A stretch of 25,059 bases of DNA, from the IMG/VR virus record IMGVR_UViG_3300025840_000226, positions 1 to 25,059 of that record, one strand, 5' to 3'. Source of the stretch: a virus. A program made the translations under genes and the position numbers. Below the pieces are notes generated by a model. The model was not told where the DNA came from, ran no database searches, and saw only the letters and a program-made list of their open reading frames with translations. This document shows, piece by piece, positions 15,880 through 22,955 of the stretch. Every line of letters begins with the position of its first letter. Position 1 is the stretch's first letter.

Positions 15880-17382
15880 CTATCCTATTGGATCTATTTT
15901 TTCAATTTCTAAAGTACCTTGAATGTTACCATTATTTCTTGCACTTATCTGAACTGAGTAAGGTTTACCTTGTTTTAAAACGTTAAAAAGTATTCTTAAT
16001 CCACCGTATTCTTCAGAATCTACTATATTAATATCAGTATATTCACCATCGTTATTATATAAAACTATATTAGTACCTCTCGGAAACGATTCTATTTTAG
16101 CTGACTGTCCTGATGATTGTCCTATAAGTTTAAAAAATCCAGGATTTACTGAGGTTAATGACATTGCAAATCCTGCTAGAGCTACTACGGCGTCATCTAC
16201 TTTATTTGATGGAAACTTTCTAAATAAAAATTCTACAGCTTTTAAAGCTGCATACTTACCTCTAAGTTTATCTAAATTAAAATTATCTAAATTTTGATTA
16301 TCTAATTTGTAAACAACGTTTTCTGCAGATCCTACTAATCCACTTACTTTTTTTCTTAATCTTTCTATTCCTTTTTTATACTTATCTTCGTCGTATTCTT
16401 TTTCGTCATTAGATAAGTTATAATCAGTTTTTACTTTAGAATATTTTGCAAGTAATCCTTTGGCTTTTCCGCCTTGAGCTTTTTCTTGTTTTAAGGAGAT
16501 TGCGACTAAAGGTTCATCAGATGCTCCCCATTCTTGGTTAAATAATTGGTTTAATACTTCTATATTATCTATAGAAGCTATATCTGGTAAGGTTCCTAAT
16601 TTTACATATAAATCTCCAGGACACCATTTATCTGCATCCATTCCGGTTAAAACTCTAGCTTTACTTCTTATTTCATTGAATACCCCTGAACGAATTATAT
16701 TGCCTTCTGGATAAGTATTTTTAATACTTAATGCGCTTGATAAAGGTTGATTTATAAACTTTACGTGTGCGTTTTTAGGTTCTAAGGCAGATAAATATTT
16801 TAAAACTTTTTGAGAGCTACTAGAATCTTCTCCAGGTATACCTGCATTAGCTATACTTTTTAAATTTTCTGCTCTCTTTAAAATATTTTCAGTAGTAAAT
16901 GGAGAAGTAATATCGCTAACATAAAATAAAGATACAAGTCCTTCTTTTACATCAGTATCAGCACTGTCTTCAGATGCTGTGCCTTTAACAACTATTTTAT
17001 ATTCTTTACCTTTAAATGTTAATTCAGCAGAACCTACTGATGATCCTGTTTTTACTTTTCTGTAATCGGTAATTTCATTTTCTTTTTGAGATAGTTTTTC
17101 TAACTCTTTAAATATTTCCCCCCTAAGAGATGTAGAAGATGCTCCTCTAGAAGGAACTTCGGAAAATTGAAGTCTTATATTAGTTGAACCGGTTCCTGTA
17201 ATGTCTCCGTATCCTTTTATATTAGATTTTATAAGATTTACTAAATCTTTATTTTCTTTTACTAGAGGTATAAAACCAAATATGGATTCAAACAAAGCTA
17301 TATCCTCTTGACTATTAATGTCAGGGTATCCTTTTCTGGTTCTATATGACCATTCGAGTATGGCTTTGTCTATAAGGTTCAC
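15880..17382 (-). CDS. Uncharacterised 500-aa protein, possible PD-(D/E)XK-like nuclease
   Basis: The start is a GTG at 17382; no upstream ATG is in frame before the neighbouring stop. The N-terminus (L-I-D-K-A-I-L-E-W-S-Y-R-T-R-K-G-Y-P-D) is a helical segment that I have seen as a recurrent start in marine phage proteins (recollection, not tested). Residues 250-260 read D-A-D-K-W-C-P-G-D-L-Y, and residues 293-300 read V-A-I-S-L-K-Q-E, followed by K-A-Q-G-G-K. This spacing of P-x-D and an S-L-K strand is reminiscent of restriction-endonuclease-like folds, but the usual acidic residue before x-K is Ser here. Residues 380-500 look like a separate beta-rich domain. It lies 2 nt before the terminase ATG. 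A nuclease role linked to packaging or head content is speculative. Confidence 0.55.
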   Translation of the reverse strand: MNLIDKAILEWSYRTRKGYPDINSQEDIALFESIFGFIPLVKENKDLVNLIKSNIKGYGDITGTGSTNIRLQFSEVPSRGASSTSLRGEIFKELEKLSQKENEITDYRKVKTGSSVGSAELTFKGKEYKIVVKGTASEDSADTDVKEGLVSLFYVSDITSPFTTENILKRAENLKSIANAGIPGEDSSSSQKVLKYLSALEPKNAHVKFINQPLSSALSIKNTYPEGNIIRSGVFNEIRSKARVLTGMDADKWCPGDLYVKLGTLPDIASIDNIEVLNQLFNQEWGASDEPLVAISLKQEKAQGGKAKGLLAKYSKVKTDYNLSNDEKEYDEDKYKKGIERLRKKVSGLVGSAENVVYKLDNQNLDNFNLDKLRGKYAALKAVEFLFRKFPSNKVDDAVVALAGFAMSLTSVNPGFFKLIGQSSGQSAKIESFPRGTNIVLYNNDGEYTDINIVDSEEYGGLRILFNVLKQGKPYSVQISARNNGNIQGTLEIEKIDPIG

Positions 17383-17399
17383 TATCTAAATACTAGTTG

Positions 17400-17789
17400 T
17401 TAACCAACTTTTTGCATTAGAGCATGAGTATCAGATTCTTGTTCAAAGTAGGAAATTTTATATTCATATCCTTCTGCAGAGAAGCCTAGCACGTTATCAA
17501 ATTCATAATTATCTTCACGACCATCTTTAATAGCTTCCGCTCTTAGTCGGTTAAACATATTTAATGCTTCTTGTGCTGATATTATTCCTTTGTTTTCTTG
17601 TCCTCCGTGACCTCCGTCCATAAAGAGAACTAGTACAGGTTTACTCATATCAATACCGGCATCTTTGAAAGCAGTTTCTACATCAAGTTTGCTAACATCC
17701 ACGATGTCGTTTCTTTCTACTAACATTCTACTATTAGTAGTAAGTTTATTCTCTACTAAGAATTTTTTAAGATCAAAATTATTTTTCAT
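17400..17789 (-). CDS. 129-aa protein with capsid-targeting-like N-terminus
   Basis: Residues 1-25 (M-K-N-N-F-D-L-K-K-F-L-V-E-N-K-L-T) form a helical tag ending in L-V-E at residue 13. The same tag pattern, F-D-L-(R/K)-K-F-(I/L)-x-E-x-K-x-T, starts the 211-aa protein at 8484-9119. The next residue is Asn rather than Ala or Gly, so cleavage there would be atypical. The C-terminal 95 residues look like a small alpha/beta domain (V-L-V-L-F-M-D-G-G-H-G-G...Y-E-Y-K-I-S-Y-F-E-Q), without a motif I can name. The leader is A/T-rich without a Shine-Dalgarno site. It sits 17 nt upstream of the 500-aa gene within a terminase-proximal operon. Probably a minor virion component (inference). Confidence 0.6.
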   Translation of the reverse strand: MKNNFDLKKFLVENKLTTNSRMLVERNDIVDVSKLDVETAFKDAGIDMSKPVLVLFMDGGHGGQENKGIISAQEALNMFNRLRAEAIKDGREDNYEFDNVLGFSAEGYEYKISYFEQESDTHALMQKVG

Positions 17790-17806
17790 GTCTATTATTA
17801 TAATTA

Positions 17807-18673
17807 TTATGCTTCTGGTTCTGCTCCGTCTTCGAAATCTATCGGCTCATCGGTTAAGTCTTCTCCTCCACCTTCTTCACCGCCTGAATCAGCTCCACCT
17901 AAATCTTCGCCGCCTTCAGCGCCTCCTTCTTCTCCAGGGAAGTCTCCTCCACCGCCGCCACCGCCTCCGGTGTCTGTATCAAATTCTCCTCCTTCTTCTC
18001 CGGCTCCTTTCATTGGAGACTCTCTATAAAGAATAGCTAGTTTGTCTATGGCCTGCTGATAATCGGCAATATTAGAAAGTAAGTATCTTTTACCTAATAT
18101 TTGAGCTTCAAAAGTCTTACCTGTCCATTTTAAGATATAATCTTGACCGTTTTTAAGGTTTACTCTAAATGAAGTTGGTCTTGGTGAAATCCAATCTATA
18201 GTATCTACAAACTCTTTGAAGTCTTCAGTTTGAAGTTTAATTATAGCTTGTCTTAAAGTTGGAAACTTAGCTAGTATAGTATCTGTAGCGTCTTCTAATA
18301 CTGTTTCTTCTCCAGCATCTGGATCTGGGTCTTCTTCTGGTGTTGTATCTTCTTCTTCGACTTCGTCTAAAAGTGATTCGTTTAGCTCTGAAGGAATATT
18401 AGTATCTAATATTTCTACTTGTTCTCCTTCTAAATCATCTAAAACACCTTGGTGGTATTTATTTGCAGGAAAATATAAAATAACTCCGTTAGGGTCATCA
18501 TTTATATCATAATTGATACCATGAATATCTTGTAATATAACTTGAGCTTTATTTTGAGAAGCAGCATCTTTAGGAATTTTTATATAATAAGTTCCTTCTG
18601 GTGCTTCATTGAGCTCAGATATTACTTCAGCGTATGCTTCTAATATAAGATTATTTAGATCCGTTCTTTTCAT
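17807..18673 (-). CDS. Tagged acidic protein with Gly/Glu-rich tail
   Basis: I choose the ATG at 18673 (288 aa) over an in-frame ATG at 18736, because from 18673 the protein starts M-K-R-T-D-L-N-N-L, matching the tag M-K-(R/K)-S-E-L used by the 77-aa and 48-aa proteins. The resulting overlap with the preceding gene is 23 nt. The tag ends in L21-N-E23|A24, an ideal gp21-type site, and the mature N-terminus would be [12 protein letters not shown]. Residues 24-90 form a small alpha/beta domain. An acidic linker (about 95-130) follows, then a second domain with [21 protein letters not shown] (about 160-200). The last 65 residues are almost only Gly, Glu and Asp. No known family is recognised. An internal head protein is the best guess. 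Confidence 0.6.
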   Translation of the reverse strand: MKRTDLNNLILEAYAEVISELNEAPEGTYYIKIPKDAASQNKAQVILQDIHGINYDINDDPNGVILYFPANKYHQGVLDDLEGEQVEILDTNIPSELNESLLDEVEEEDTTPEEDPDPDAGEETVLEDATDTILAKFPTLRQAIIKLQTEDFKEFVDTIDWISPRPTSFRVNLKNGQDYILKWTGKTFEAQILGKRYLLSNIADYQQAIDKLAILYRESPMKGAGEEGGEFDTDTGGGGGGGGDFPGEEGGAEGGEDLGGADSGGEEGGGEDLTDEPIDFEDGAEPEA

Positions 18674-20267
18674 CTGCAAATTTTTGAGCTTCTGGTTTTG
18701 TTTTGAAGCCTTTAATTCTTTTATCATTTTCTCCATCAGCAGATGTTTTCCAAACTGCCCAAGGAGTGTTTTTAGCCGAGCAAGGACGAACTACATATTT
18801 ACCTTCTTTGGCTTCTTGCATTTGACGTGAAGGTCCTGGTCCAAATTCAATATCAATTCCTACCTCTTGTGTAAACTGCTCTAAAAACTCATGAATATCG
18901 TTTCCAAAGTAATGACGAGCCATAAACTCAGTTACTTCGATAACTTCTGCCTGCTCATCACCAGTAGCGTCCATTGCTCTGGTTTTTATAAGCTCTATAA
19001 TATCGTCTGCTCCTCCAGCTCTTTCGTTTATGTTAGGATCTAATTCTTGTCCTGCTCCGATTCCTCCTACTGCTTGATCTAATTGAGCTTCTAATTCTCT
19101 TTTACGAGCAGTATGTTGTTTTAAAGCAGCTACTATTTTAGCTTTTGCTTCTCCTTCAGCAGTTTTATAATGCTGTGCAAGTTGTTTCATTTTACCAACT
19201 AAAGCATCGTATTCTTTTTTAATCTTATTAGCAGAAGCTTCTTTTAAATTTTCGTCTAAAAACTCTATAATAGCCTCTAATGCATCTACTGCAGATGTTC
19301 CTGGTTGTTCATCTATTAAAGCGATAGCATCTTTAGCTATCTGCATAACTTTGTCTGCTTCTTCTTGATTAGAATAAAATTGATGATCTCTTTCTTGATC
19401 TTCTTCCATTTCATCTTCTCTTTTACCAAAAGTTTTATGAACTAATGTATCTAATTTTTTATGAAATTTAGTTTCATCTTCTTTCGATGCTCCATCTTTA
19501 CTTTCTAATGCTAATTGATCTAATGCAGGTTGTTTTTCTTCTGCTTCTAAGTAATGTTGTGCAGCAGACATATATTCTCTGGCTAAGATTACTTTCTTTT
19601 GCCACCATTGAGGAAAATCTACTTCTCCGTCATGCTGATCGTATTTGTTTAACTGCTTATAAAGTTTTGCAGCATAAGTAGCTATATCGTATATATCTTT
19701 TTTAAGCATGTTTGGCTCGTCATCTTGATGACCTACGTCAAGATCTCCTCCGTCTGTATCAACATCTGTGCCTTCCTGAGCGTCTTGCTGAGCTTTTACC
19801 CAATCGTCAGAATTATACATTCTATCTATTGCTGGTATATCCTCATCTGATTCTTCACCTTCCATCTTATTAGCATTTTGCATTAACGCATATATTTTCG
19901 CAATAGTTTCTTGATCTTTAGGAGTTAATCTTTCCATTCTTTTTCTTTCTAAGTCTTCTGGATCGCCGGGTTTCATTTCTTTCACTTCTTGACCATCGGA
20001 TGATTTTATTTTATCTATATCGTCAGCGTCTTTTAAAGCATCTACTTCGTCGTCTCCTAACGATAGAGCAGCTGTTTTACCTGATTTAGGAGTTACAAGA
20101 TAAGTTTTTTCTTGTGCTTCATTAAGAAGTTTATATAAGGATTCCTTGAGAAGTTTTAATTTTTGAGTTTTTTCGGTAATATCTCTACCTGTATATTGTC
20201 CGTCTTTTATTTTTTCTAATGTAAGTTCACATTTAGTAAGACGGTCTTTTATCTCTTGATAGGTCAT
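18651..20267 (-). CDS. Large acidic multi-domain protein with DUF2188-like C-terminus and two predicted cleavage sites
   Basis: The ATG at 20267 gives 538 aa; a TTG two codons upstream is less likely. Residues 1-50 are a helical tag ending L-L-N-E50|A51, followed by [11 protein letters not shown]. Residues 60-190 are acidic and probably disordered. Residues about 200-250 contain an aromatic-helix motif ([16 protein letters not shown]). Residues 290-400 are long helices. A second site, M-Q-E485|A486, precedes a 53-residue domain (K-Y-V-V-R-P...W-A-V-W-K-T...[11 protein letters not shown]) that matches the DUF2188 pattern of a small beta-beta-alpha repeat with an aromatic W and a closing helix. 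I read it as a polyprotein-like core or internal protein. Its function is unknown. Confidence 0.6.
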   Translation of the reverse strand: MTYQEIKDRLTKCELTLEKIKDGQYTGRDITEKTQKLKLLKESLYKLLNEAQEKTYLVTPKSGKTAALSLGDDEVDALKDADDIDKIKSSDGQEVKEMKPGDPEDLERKRMERLTPKDQETIAKIYALMQNANKMEGEESDEDIPAIDRMYNSDDWVKAQQDAQEGTDVDTDGGDLDVGHQDDEPNMLKKDIYDIATYAAKLYKQLNKYDQHDGEVDFPQWWQKKVILAREYMSAAQHYLEAEEKQPALDQLALESKDGASKEDETKFHKKLDTLVHKTFGKREDEMEEDQERDHQFYSNQEEADKVMQIAKDAIALIDEQPGTSAVDALEAIIEFLDENLKEASANKIKKEYDALVGKMKQLAQHYKTAEGEAKAKIVAALKQHTARKRELEAQLDQAVGGIGAGQELDPNINERAGGADDIIELIKTRAMDATGDEQAEVIEVTEFMARHYFGNDIHEFLEQFTQEVGIDIEFGPGPSRQMQEAKEGKYVVRPCSAKNTPWAVWKTSADGENDKRIKGFKTKPEAQKFADEKNGSK

Positions 20268-20277
20268 TTGCAAATGT

Positions 20278-20295
20278 TTTATATACGTATATAAA
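20278..20295. promoter_or_regulatory. Perfect 18-bp palindrome in the gap before the 538-aa gene
   Basis: TTTATATACGTATATAAA reads the same on both strands and overlaps the TATTTATA element of this gap. It may be a dimeric operator, or simply A/T-rich promoter DNA. Confidence 0.35.
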
Positions 20296-20297
20296 TA
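20290..20297 (-). promoter_or_regulatory. TATTTATA element upstream of the terminase-proximal operon
   Basis: The sense strand reads ATACTATTTATTTATATACG, beginning 4 nt after the stop of the ParB-like gene and ending 22 nt before the ATG at 20267. The half-element TATTTAT occurs twice in tandem. Confidence 0.45.
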
Positions 20298-20305
20298 AAT
20301 AGTAT

Positions 20306-20785
20306 CTATTCTTCTTCTAATATGTAATCATGAAGAACTCTAACTTTAGCAGGAATATTTAAAAATAAACAGCAGTAAAATCTAGTCCTTCCATCTATAA
20401 TATAAAGTTTTTTTTTAATTTCTAAAAATAATATTGGATGATAACTACTATCCTCTACTGATTGAAGTAATTCTTCTATGCTATATCCTCTGCTTATATC
20501 TCTAGGATGAGTCTCATCTCTTTCTTTTAGTAGGTTAATAAACTTATTAGTATTTTTTTCTCTAAGAATACGTAGTAAAAGCGTCTTACAGTATTTGGAA
20601 TTAGTTAAATTAAGAACTTCTTGGTATTTAGATATATTAAAAAAACTAGGGGGAGTGCTTTTTAAAATATTTAAAACATACTCTTTATTTAACTTTGAAG
20701 TAAATTCTTTTACATCAGGGTGCCATTGATTAAATAAATTTTCTACATCAATAACACTATAAAACTCTTTATTTATTTTTACCAC
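20306..20785 (-). CDS. ParB/sulfiredoxin-fold-like protein
   Basis: This 159-aa protein uses a GTG start at 20785 and overlaps the end of the 183-aa gene by 17 nt. The C-terminal 60 residues match the ParB N-terminal-type domain. A helix (S-I-E-E-L-L-Q-S-V) is followed by H-P-I-L-F-L-E-I[12 protein letters not shown] (residues 116-135) and [10 protein letters not shown]. The D-G-R-T-R segment corresponds to the nucleotide-binding/nuclease G-x-x-R motif of the ParB/Srx fold. There is no helix-turn-helix or C-terminal dimerisation domain, so a plasmid-type partition role is unlikely. Phage proteins of this kind act as nucleases, NTP-binding proteins or regulators. The N-terminal 95 residues are helical and unassigned. 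Confidence 0.6.
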   Translation of the reverse strand: MVKINKEFYSVIDVENLFNQWHPDVKEFTSKLNKEYVLNILKSTPPSFFNISKYQEVLNLTNSKYCKTLLLRILREKNTNKFINLLKERDETHPRDISRGYSIEELLQSVEDSSYHPILFLEIKKKLYIIDGRTRFYCCLFLNIPAKVRVLHDYILEEE

Positions 20786-21320
20786 CTTTCATATTGGCGC
20801 ACCAATGGTACATTTTTCCTTTCTCACCGCCATACTTCTTAGCCTTAGCTCGTAGGTCGGTTACAGATCCTTTACATGAGGCTCCTGATTTTTTAACTCT
20901 ACCGGGTCTAGATTTACCTTTTACTTTACCGTCGGCGTAGTTTTCGTTTTTAGAAAATACAGTAGGATCACCTTTTATTTCACCGTGGTTAAATCTAAGC
21001 TCAGATTCTATCCCCAACACTCCTAATTTTGCTCCTAAACGTTCTTCCGTTTTACTATCTCCTTTAAGTCTAGCGTTATAGTATTTAATGTATTCTAATG
21101 CTTCTTCTTTGGTAATTTCTTTTTCGTTTTCATATTCACCTTCTTCATTTGTGTAAATGTAAAAAGTTCCATGAACATCTCCTGAAAAGATCATTCGTAT
21201 TTGATCACTATCTAGATTACGTTTACCGTCAATAACACTAAGTACAGTAATGTACTTATCTATAGTAGCTTCTTCTCGAAGTACTTCTCTGACTAAATAT
21301 TTTAACTCTGATAGTTTCAT
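20769..21320 (-). CDS. Tagged protein with basic Cys-containing C-terminal module
   Basis: The N-terminus of this 183-aa protein, M-K-L-S-E-L-K-Y-L-V-R-E-V-L-R-E-E-A, belongs to the tag family found in the 77-aa and 48-aa proteins. Possible cleavage after L-R-E or E-E|A is less canonical. Residues 20-110 are a mixed alpha/beta domain (Y-I-T-V-L-S-V-I-D-G, G-T-F-Y-I-Y-T-N). The last 50 residues are strongly basic with two cysteines (Cys149, Cys174) in K-S-R-P-G-R-V-K-K-S-G-A-S-C and M-Y-H-W-C-A-N-M-K. I believe this module recurs in marine phage proteins, but I know of no function for it. The start overlaps the stop of the 48-aa gene (ATGA). The basic C-terminus could bind DNA in the head (inference). 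Confidence 0.6.
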   Translation of the reverse strand: MKLSELKYLVREVLREEATIDKYITVLSVIDGKRNLDSDQIRMIFSGDVHGTFYIYTNEEGEYENEKEITKEEALEYIKYYNARLKGDSKTEERLGAKLGVLGIESELRFNHGEIKGDPTVFSKNENYADGKVKGKSRPGRVKKSGASCKGSVTDLRAKAKKYGGEKGKMYHWCANMKGGKNK

Positions 21321-21463
21321 TTAACCTTAATGCAAACGTCTTTACCGTTTTTAGTACCAGCATAACGATATCCTTTCCAGCAAGCTTTACCGTCCACACC
21401 TTTTTTCTTTTCTGTTACCTGTACTACTTCTCGTACTAAAGATATGAGTTCTGATTTTTTCAT
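21317..21463 (-). CDS. 48-aa tagged basic protein
   Basis: This small gene runs from ATG 21463 to TGA 21317-21319. The first 15 residues, MKKSELISLVREVVQ, match the 77-aa protein's MKRSELISLVREVIQ at 13 of 15 positions. Between the two, at least six codons differ only synonymously, which argues for real coding and selection on the peptide. The remaining 33 residues are basic with two cysteines (G-K-A-C-W-K-G-Y-R-Y-A-G-T-K and D-V-C-I-K-V). The tag ends V-T-E followed by Lys, so a canonical cleavage site is absent. It begins 2 nt after the 116-aa gene stop and overlaps the 183-aa gene (ATGA), so translation is coupled. Probably a minor internal or DNA-binding protein (inference). Confidence 0.75.
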   Translation of the reverse strand: MKKSELISLVREVVQVTEKKKGVDGKACWKGYRYAGTKNGKDVCIKVK

Positions 21464-21465
21464 AA

Positions 21466-21816
21466 TTAACTTGAGTGCATCATTAACATTCTAATAATAA
21501 TACCTGCCATAATACCAAAAATAATCCAAAGAGCTCTAGTTACACCTGCTTTCCAATTTTCAATTTCTTTAATTTTAGCCATTTGCTCATCAAATTCTTT
21601 TTGATTTGATTGCATTTGCTGTCTAAACTCAGTATTTTTATTAGTATTAACAATTACTCCATTCTCTGGGTTTAGTAGGGTGTATTTCATATCTGAAAGA
21701 TCCACTTTCATATCTTGCATATCTTTTTGCATTTGTTTCAACTCGCCATTTGGCATGTGAGTCTTTATATGCTTTATTTCAGATAGTAGTGTGTCTAGTA
21801 CTTCCTTCTGGGTCAT
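21466..21816 (-). CDS. Coiled-coil protein with C-terminal membrane helix (holin/XhlA-like candidate)
   Basis: This 116-aa protein has two amphipathic helical stretches (residues 5-45 and 62-88) with heptad-like Met/Leu/Ile spacing. One transmembrane helix follows at residues 95-113 (A-L-W-I-I-F-G-I-M-A-G-I-I-I-R-M), and the tail is very short. This layout, a cytoplasmic coiled coil plus a single C-terminal membrane anchor, is that of XhlA-type haemolysin/holin accessory proteins and some phage spanin-like proteins. No endolysin is visible nearby, so lysis is unproven. An alternative is a membrane-anchored assembly factor. It is preceded by a TATTTATA element 18 nt upstream and opens a short operon of tagged proteins. 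Confidence 0.6.
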   Translation of the reverse strand: MTQKEVLDTLLSEIKHIKTHMPNGELKQMQKDMQDMKVDLSDMKYTLLNPENGVIVNTNKNTEFRQQMQSNQKEFDEQMAKIKEIENWKAGVTRALWIIFGIMAGIIIRMLMMHSS

Positions 21817-21834
21817 AGTAAAATATATTATTCT

Positions 21835-21842
21835 TATAAATA
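21835..21842 (-). promoter_or_regulatory. TATTTATA element upstream of the 116-aa gene
   Basis: The sense strand reads TAGTCTATTTATAAGAATAA. The element starts only 2 nt after the stop codon of the zinc-ribbon gene and ends 18 nt before the ATG at 21816. Confidence 0.45.
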
Positions 21843-21844
21843 GA

Positions 21845-22417
21845 CTATAGGTATTCTTTTAAGTGCCCTAAATATATCTTCAGATTTTCTATAACTCTTT
21901 TTTTAATATTATTGTTAGATTTCCAATCTTCAACTACACCGTCTTCTGTAACAAAAGTAGATTCTGCAGTTACAAAGTCTTCTACCCACTGTTCTATATC
22001 TGATGCAAAAGCTTTTATATTACCAGACATCATTCTTTTTTCATATTGTTTATACAGTCCGGCTTTTTTAAGATCGGCTTCCATCATTACCGTACAGGGG
22101 TCAAAACAAAAGCCATGAATTTTATACATTTTTTTAGCTAACCAATGTTTCATTGGTCCACCACACTTTGGACAAGTTAATGGAGTTCTAACTGCTTTCT
22201 TAGCAGCATCGAGTTTAGTAATGTTTTGTTTTATACCGTTTTTAATAGTCCAAGTCTTACCAGATTCTTCCCATATGTCTCCTTCTTTATACTTTATAGA
22301 AGTCTTTTGATATCCTACTTGTGATTTAGTTTTAGCAGTAAAATCTTTATTTACTAAATTTCTTACTCTCTGGACGTCTGATTGTTTAAATTCTTTTTTG
22401 AGAAGTGATTCACTCAT
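21845..22417 (-). CDS. Zinc-ribbon protein, uncharacterised
   Basis: This 190-aa protein contains a Cys4 metal site: Cys82-x2-Cys85 in T-C-P-K-C-G-G-P-M-K and Cys104-x3-Cys108 in G-F-C-F-D-P-C-T. The N-terminal 70 residues are basic with a W-E-E-S-G-K-T-W-T-I-K-N-G-I-K-Q beta hairpin. The C-terminal 80 residues are helical with Trp and Phe (I-E-Q-W-V-E-D-F-V). No catalytic motif is visible. Its ATG overlaps the HAD gene end by 8 nt, so it is co-translated with the nucleotide-enzyme cluster upstream. The cysteines look structural. DNA, RNA or protein binding are all possible. Confidence 0.65.
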   Translation of the reverse strand: MSESLLKKEFKQSDVQRVRNLVNKDFTAKTKSQVGYQKTSIKYKEGDIWEESGKTWTIKNGIKQNITKLDAAKKAVRTPLTCPKCGGPMKHWLAKKMYKIHGFCFDPCTVMMEADLKKAGLYKQYEKRMMSGNIKAFASDIEQWVEDFVTAESTFVTEDGVVEDWKSNNNIKKRVIENLKIYLGHLKEYL

Positions 22418-22955
22418 AACCTAACTCTTGTAATTTTTGTATAACATGATTAACATCTCCGTCTTTACACCTGATAGCTATCCCACCTTTTGATGCCCAT
22501 TCATTGATGTTTGATTTTTTATCGTCTATTAATATAGAATTTTCATTTGCATATCTCTGCTTGTCCTTGGAGTAAGCAAATATAACTTTTGGTTTTGGAT
22601 TTAATTGATTTTTAACCCATAAATTTTTTCCTAATCTCGAAGTATTATCTCTTGATGGAGAAGTTAAAAGATCTGGTTGATAAGGCTTAATAAAATCCCA
22701 TAATTGTTTACCTTGAGGCATCCAGTCCATTCCTACCCAAAATCTAACTCCTATTTCAGTATCTATAAGATGCCAAAATGCTGCAGTACCTTTTTCTTTT
22801 TCGTATTCTTGAGGATTCATACCAGTAAAGTGATCAAACCTCTTCTCGAAGTCTGTCAACACTCCATCCATATCGCAATATATCTTATATGGAGGTTTTG
22901 GCTTTTCCTCTCTTAGAGGGTATCCTTCTTTTAATAAATCTTTAAGTGATTCCAT
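22410..22955 (-). CDS. HAD-superfamily phosphatase (5'-nucleotidase-like) with a capsid-tag-like N-terminus
   Basis: The HAD fold is clear in this 181-aa enzyme. Motif I is D28-M-D30-G-V-L-T-D, with the nucleophile and acid aspartates. Motif II is L-T98-S, the lysine motif lies near K130-D-K-Q-R-Y, and motif IV is I-D144-D145. The size and D-x-D-G-V-L-x-D-F pattern fit the NT5C/deoxyribonucleotidase group, which removes phosphate from (deoxy)nucleoside monophosphates; the substrate is not provable. The first ten residues, MESLKDLLKE followed by G, precede the HAD core as a separate helix and end in a gp21-type L-K-E|G site. The enzyme could therefore be virion cargo. It overlaps the nucleotidyltransferase gene by 14 nt. 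Confidence 0.8.
   Translation of the reverse strand: MESLKDLLKEGYPLREEKPKPPYKIYCDMDGVLTDFEKRFDHFTGMNPQEYEKEKGTAAFWHLIDTEIGVRFWVGMDWMPQGKQLWDFIKPYQPDLLTSPSRDNTSRLGKNLWVKNQLNPKPKVIFAYSKDKQRYANENSILIDDKKSNINEWASKGGIAIRCKDGDVNHVIQKLQELGYE

Noticed and set aside
18673-18736. Upstream ATG at 18736 for the tagged acidic protein
   Set aside because: It would add 21 Lys-rich residues encoded wholly within the preceding gene, and would place the conserved M-K-R-T-D-L tag internally. The start at 18673 matches sibling proteins.
20306-20785. ParB partition protein implying a plasmid-like prophage
   Set aside because: Only the ParB/Srx-type domain is present. There is no helix-turn-helix, ParA or parS-like array in the window, and the surroundings are virion genes.
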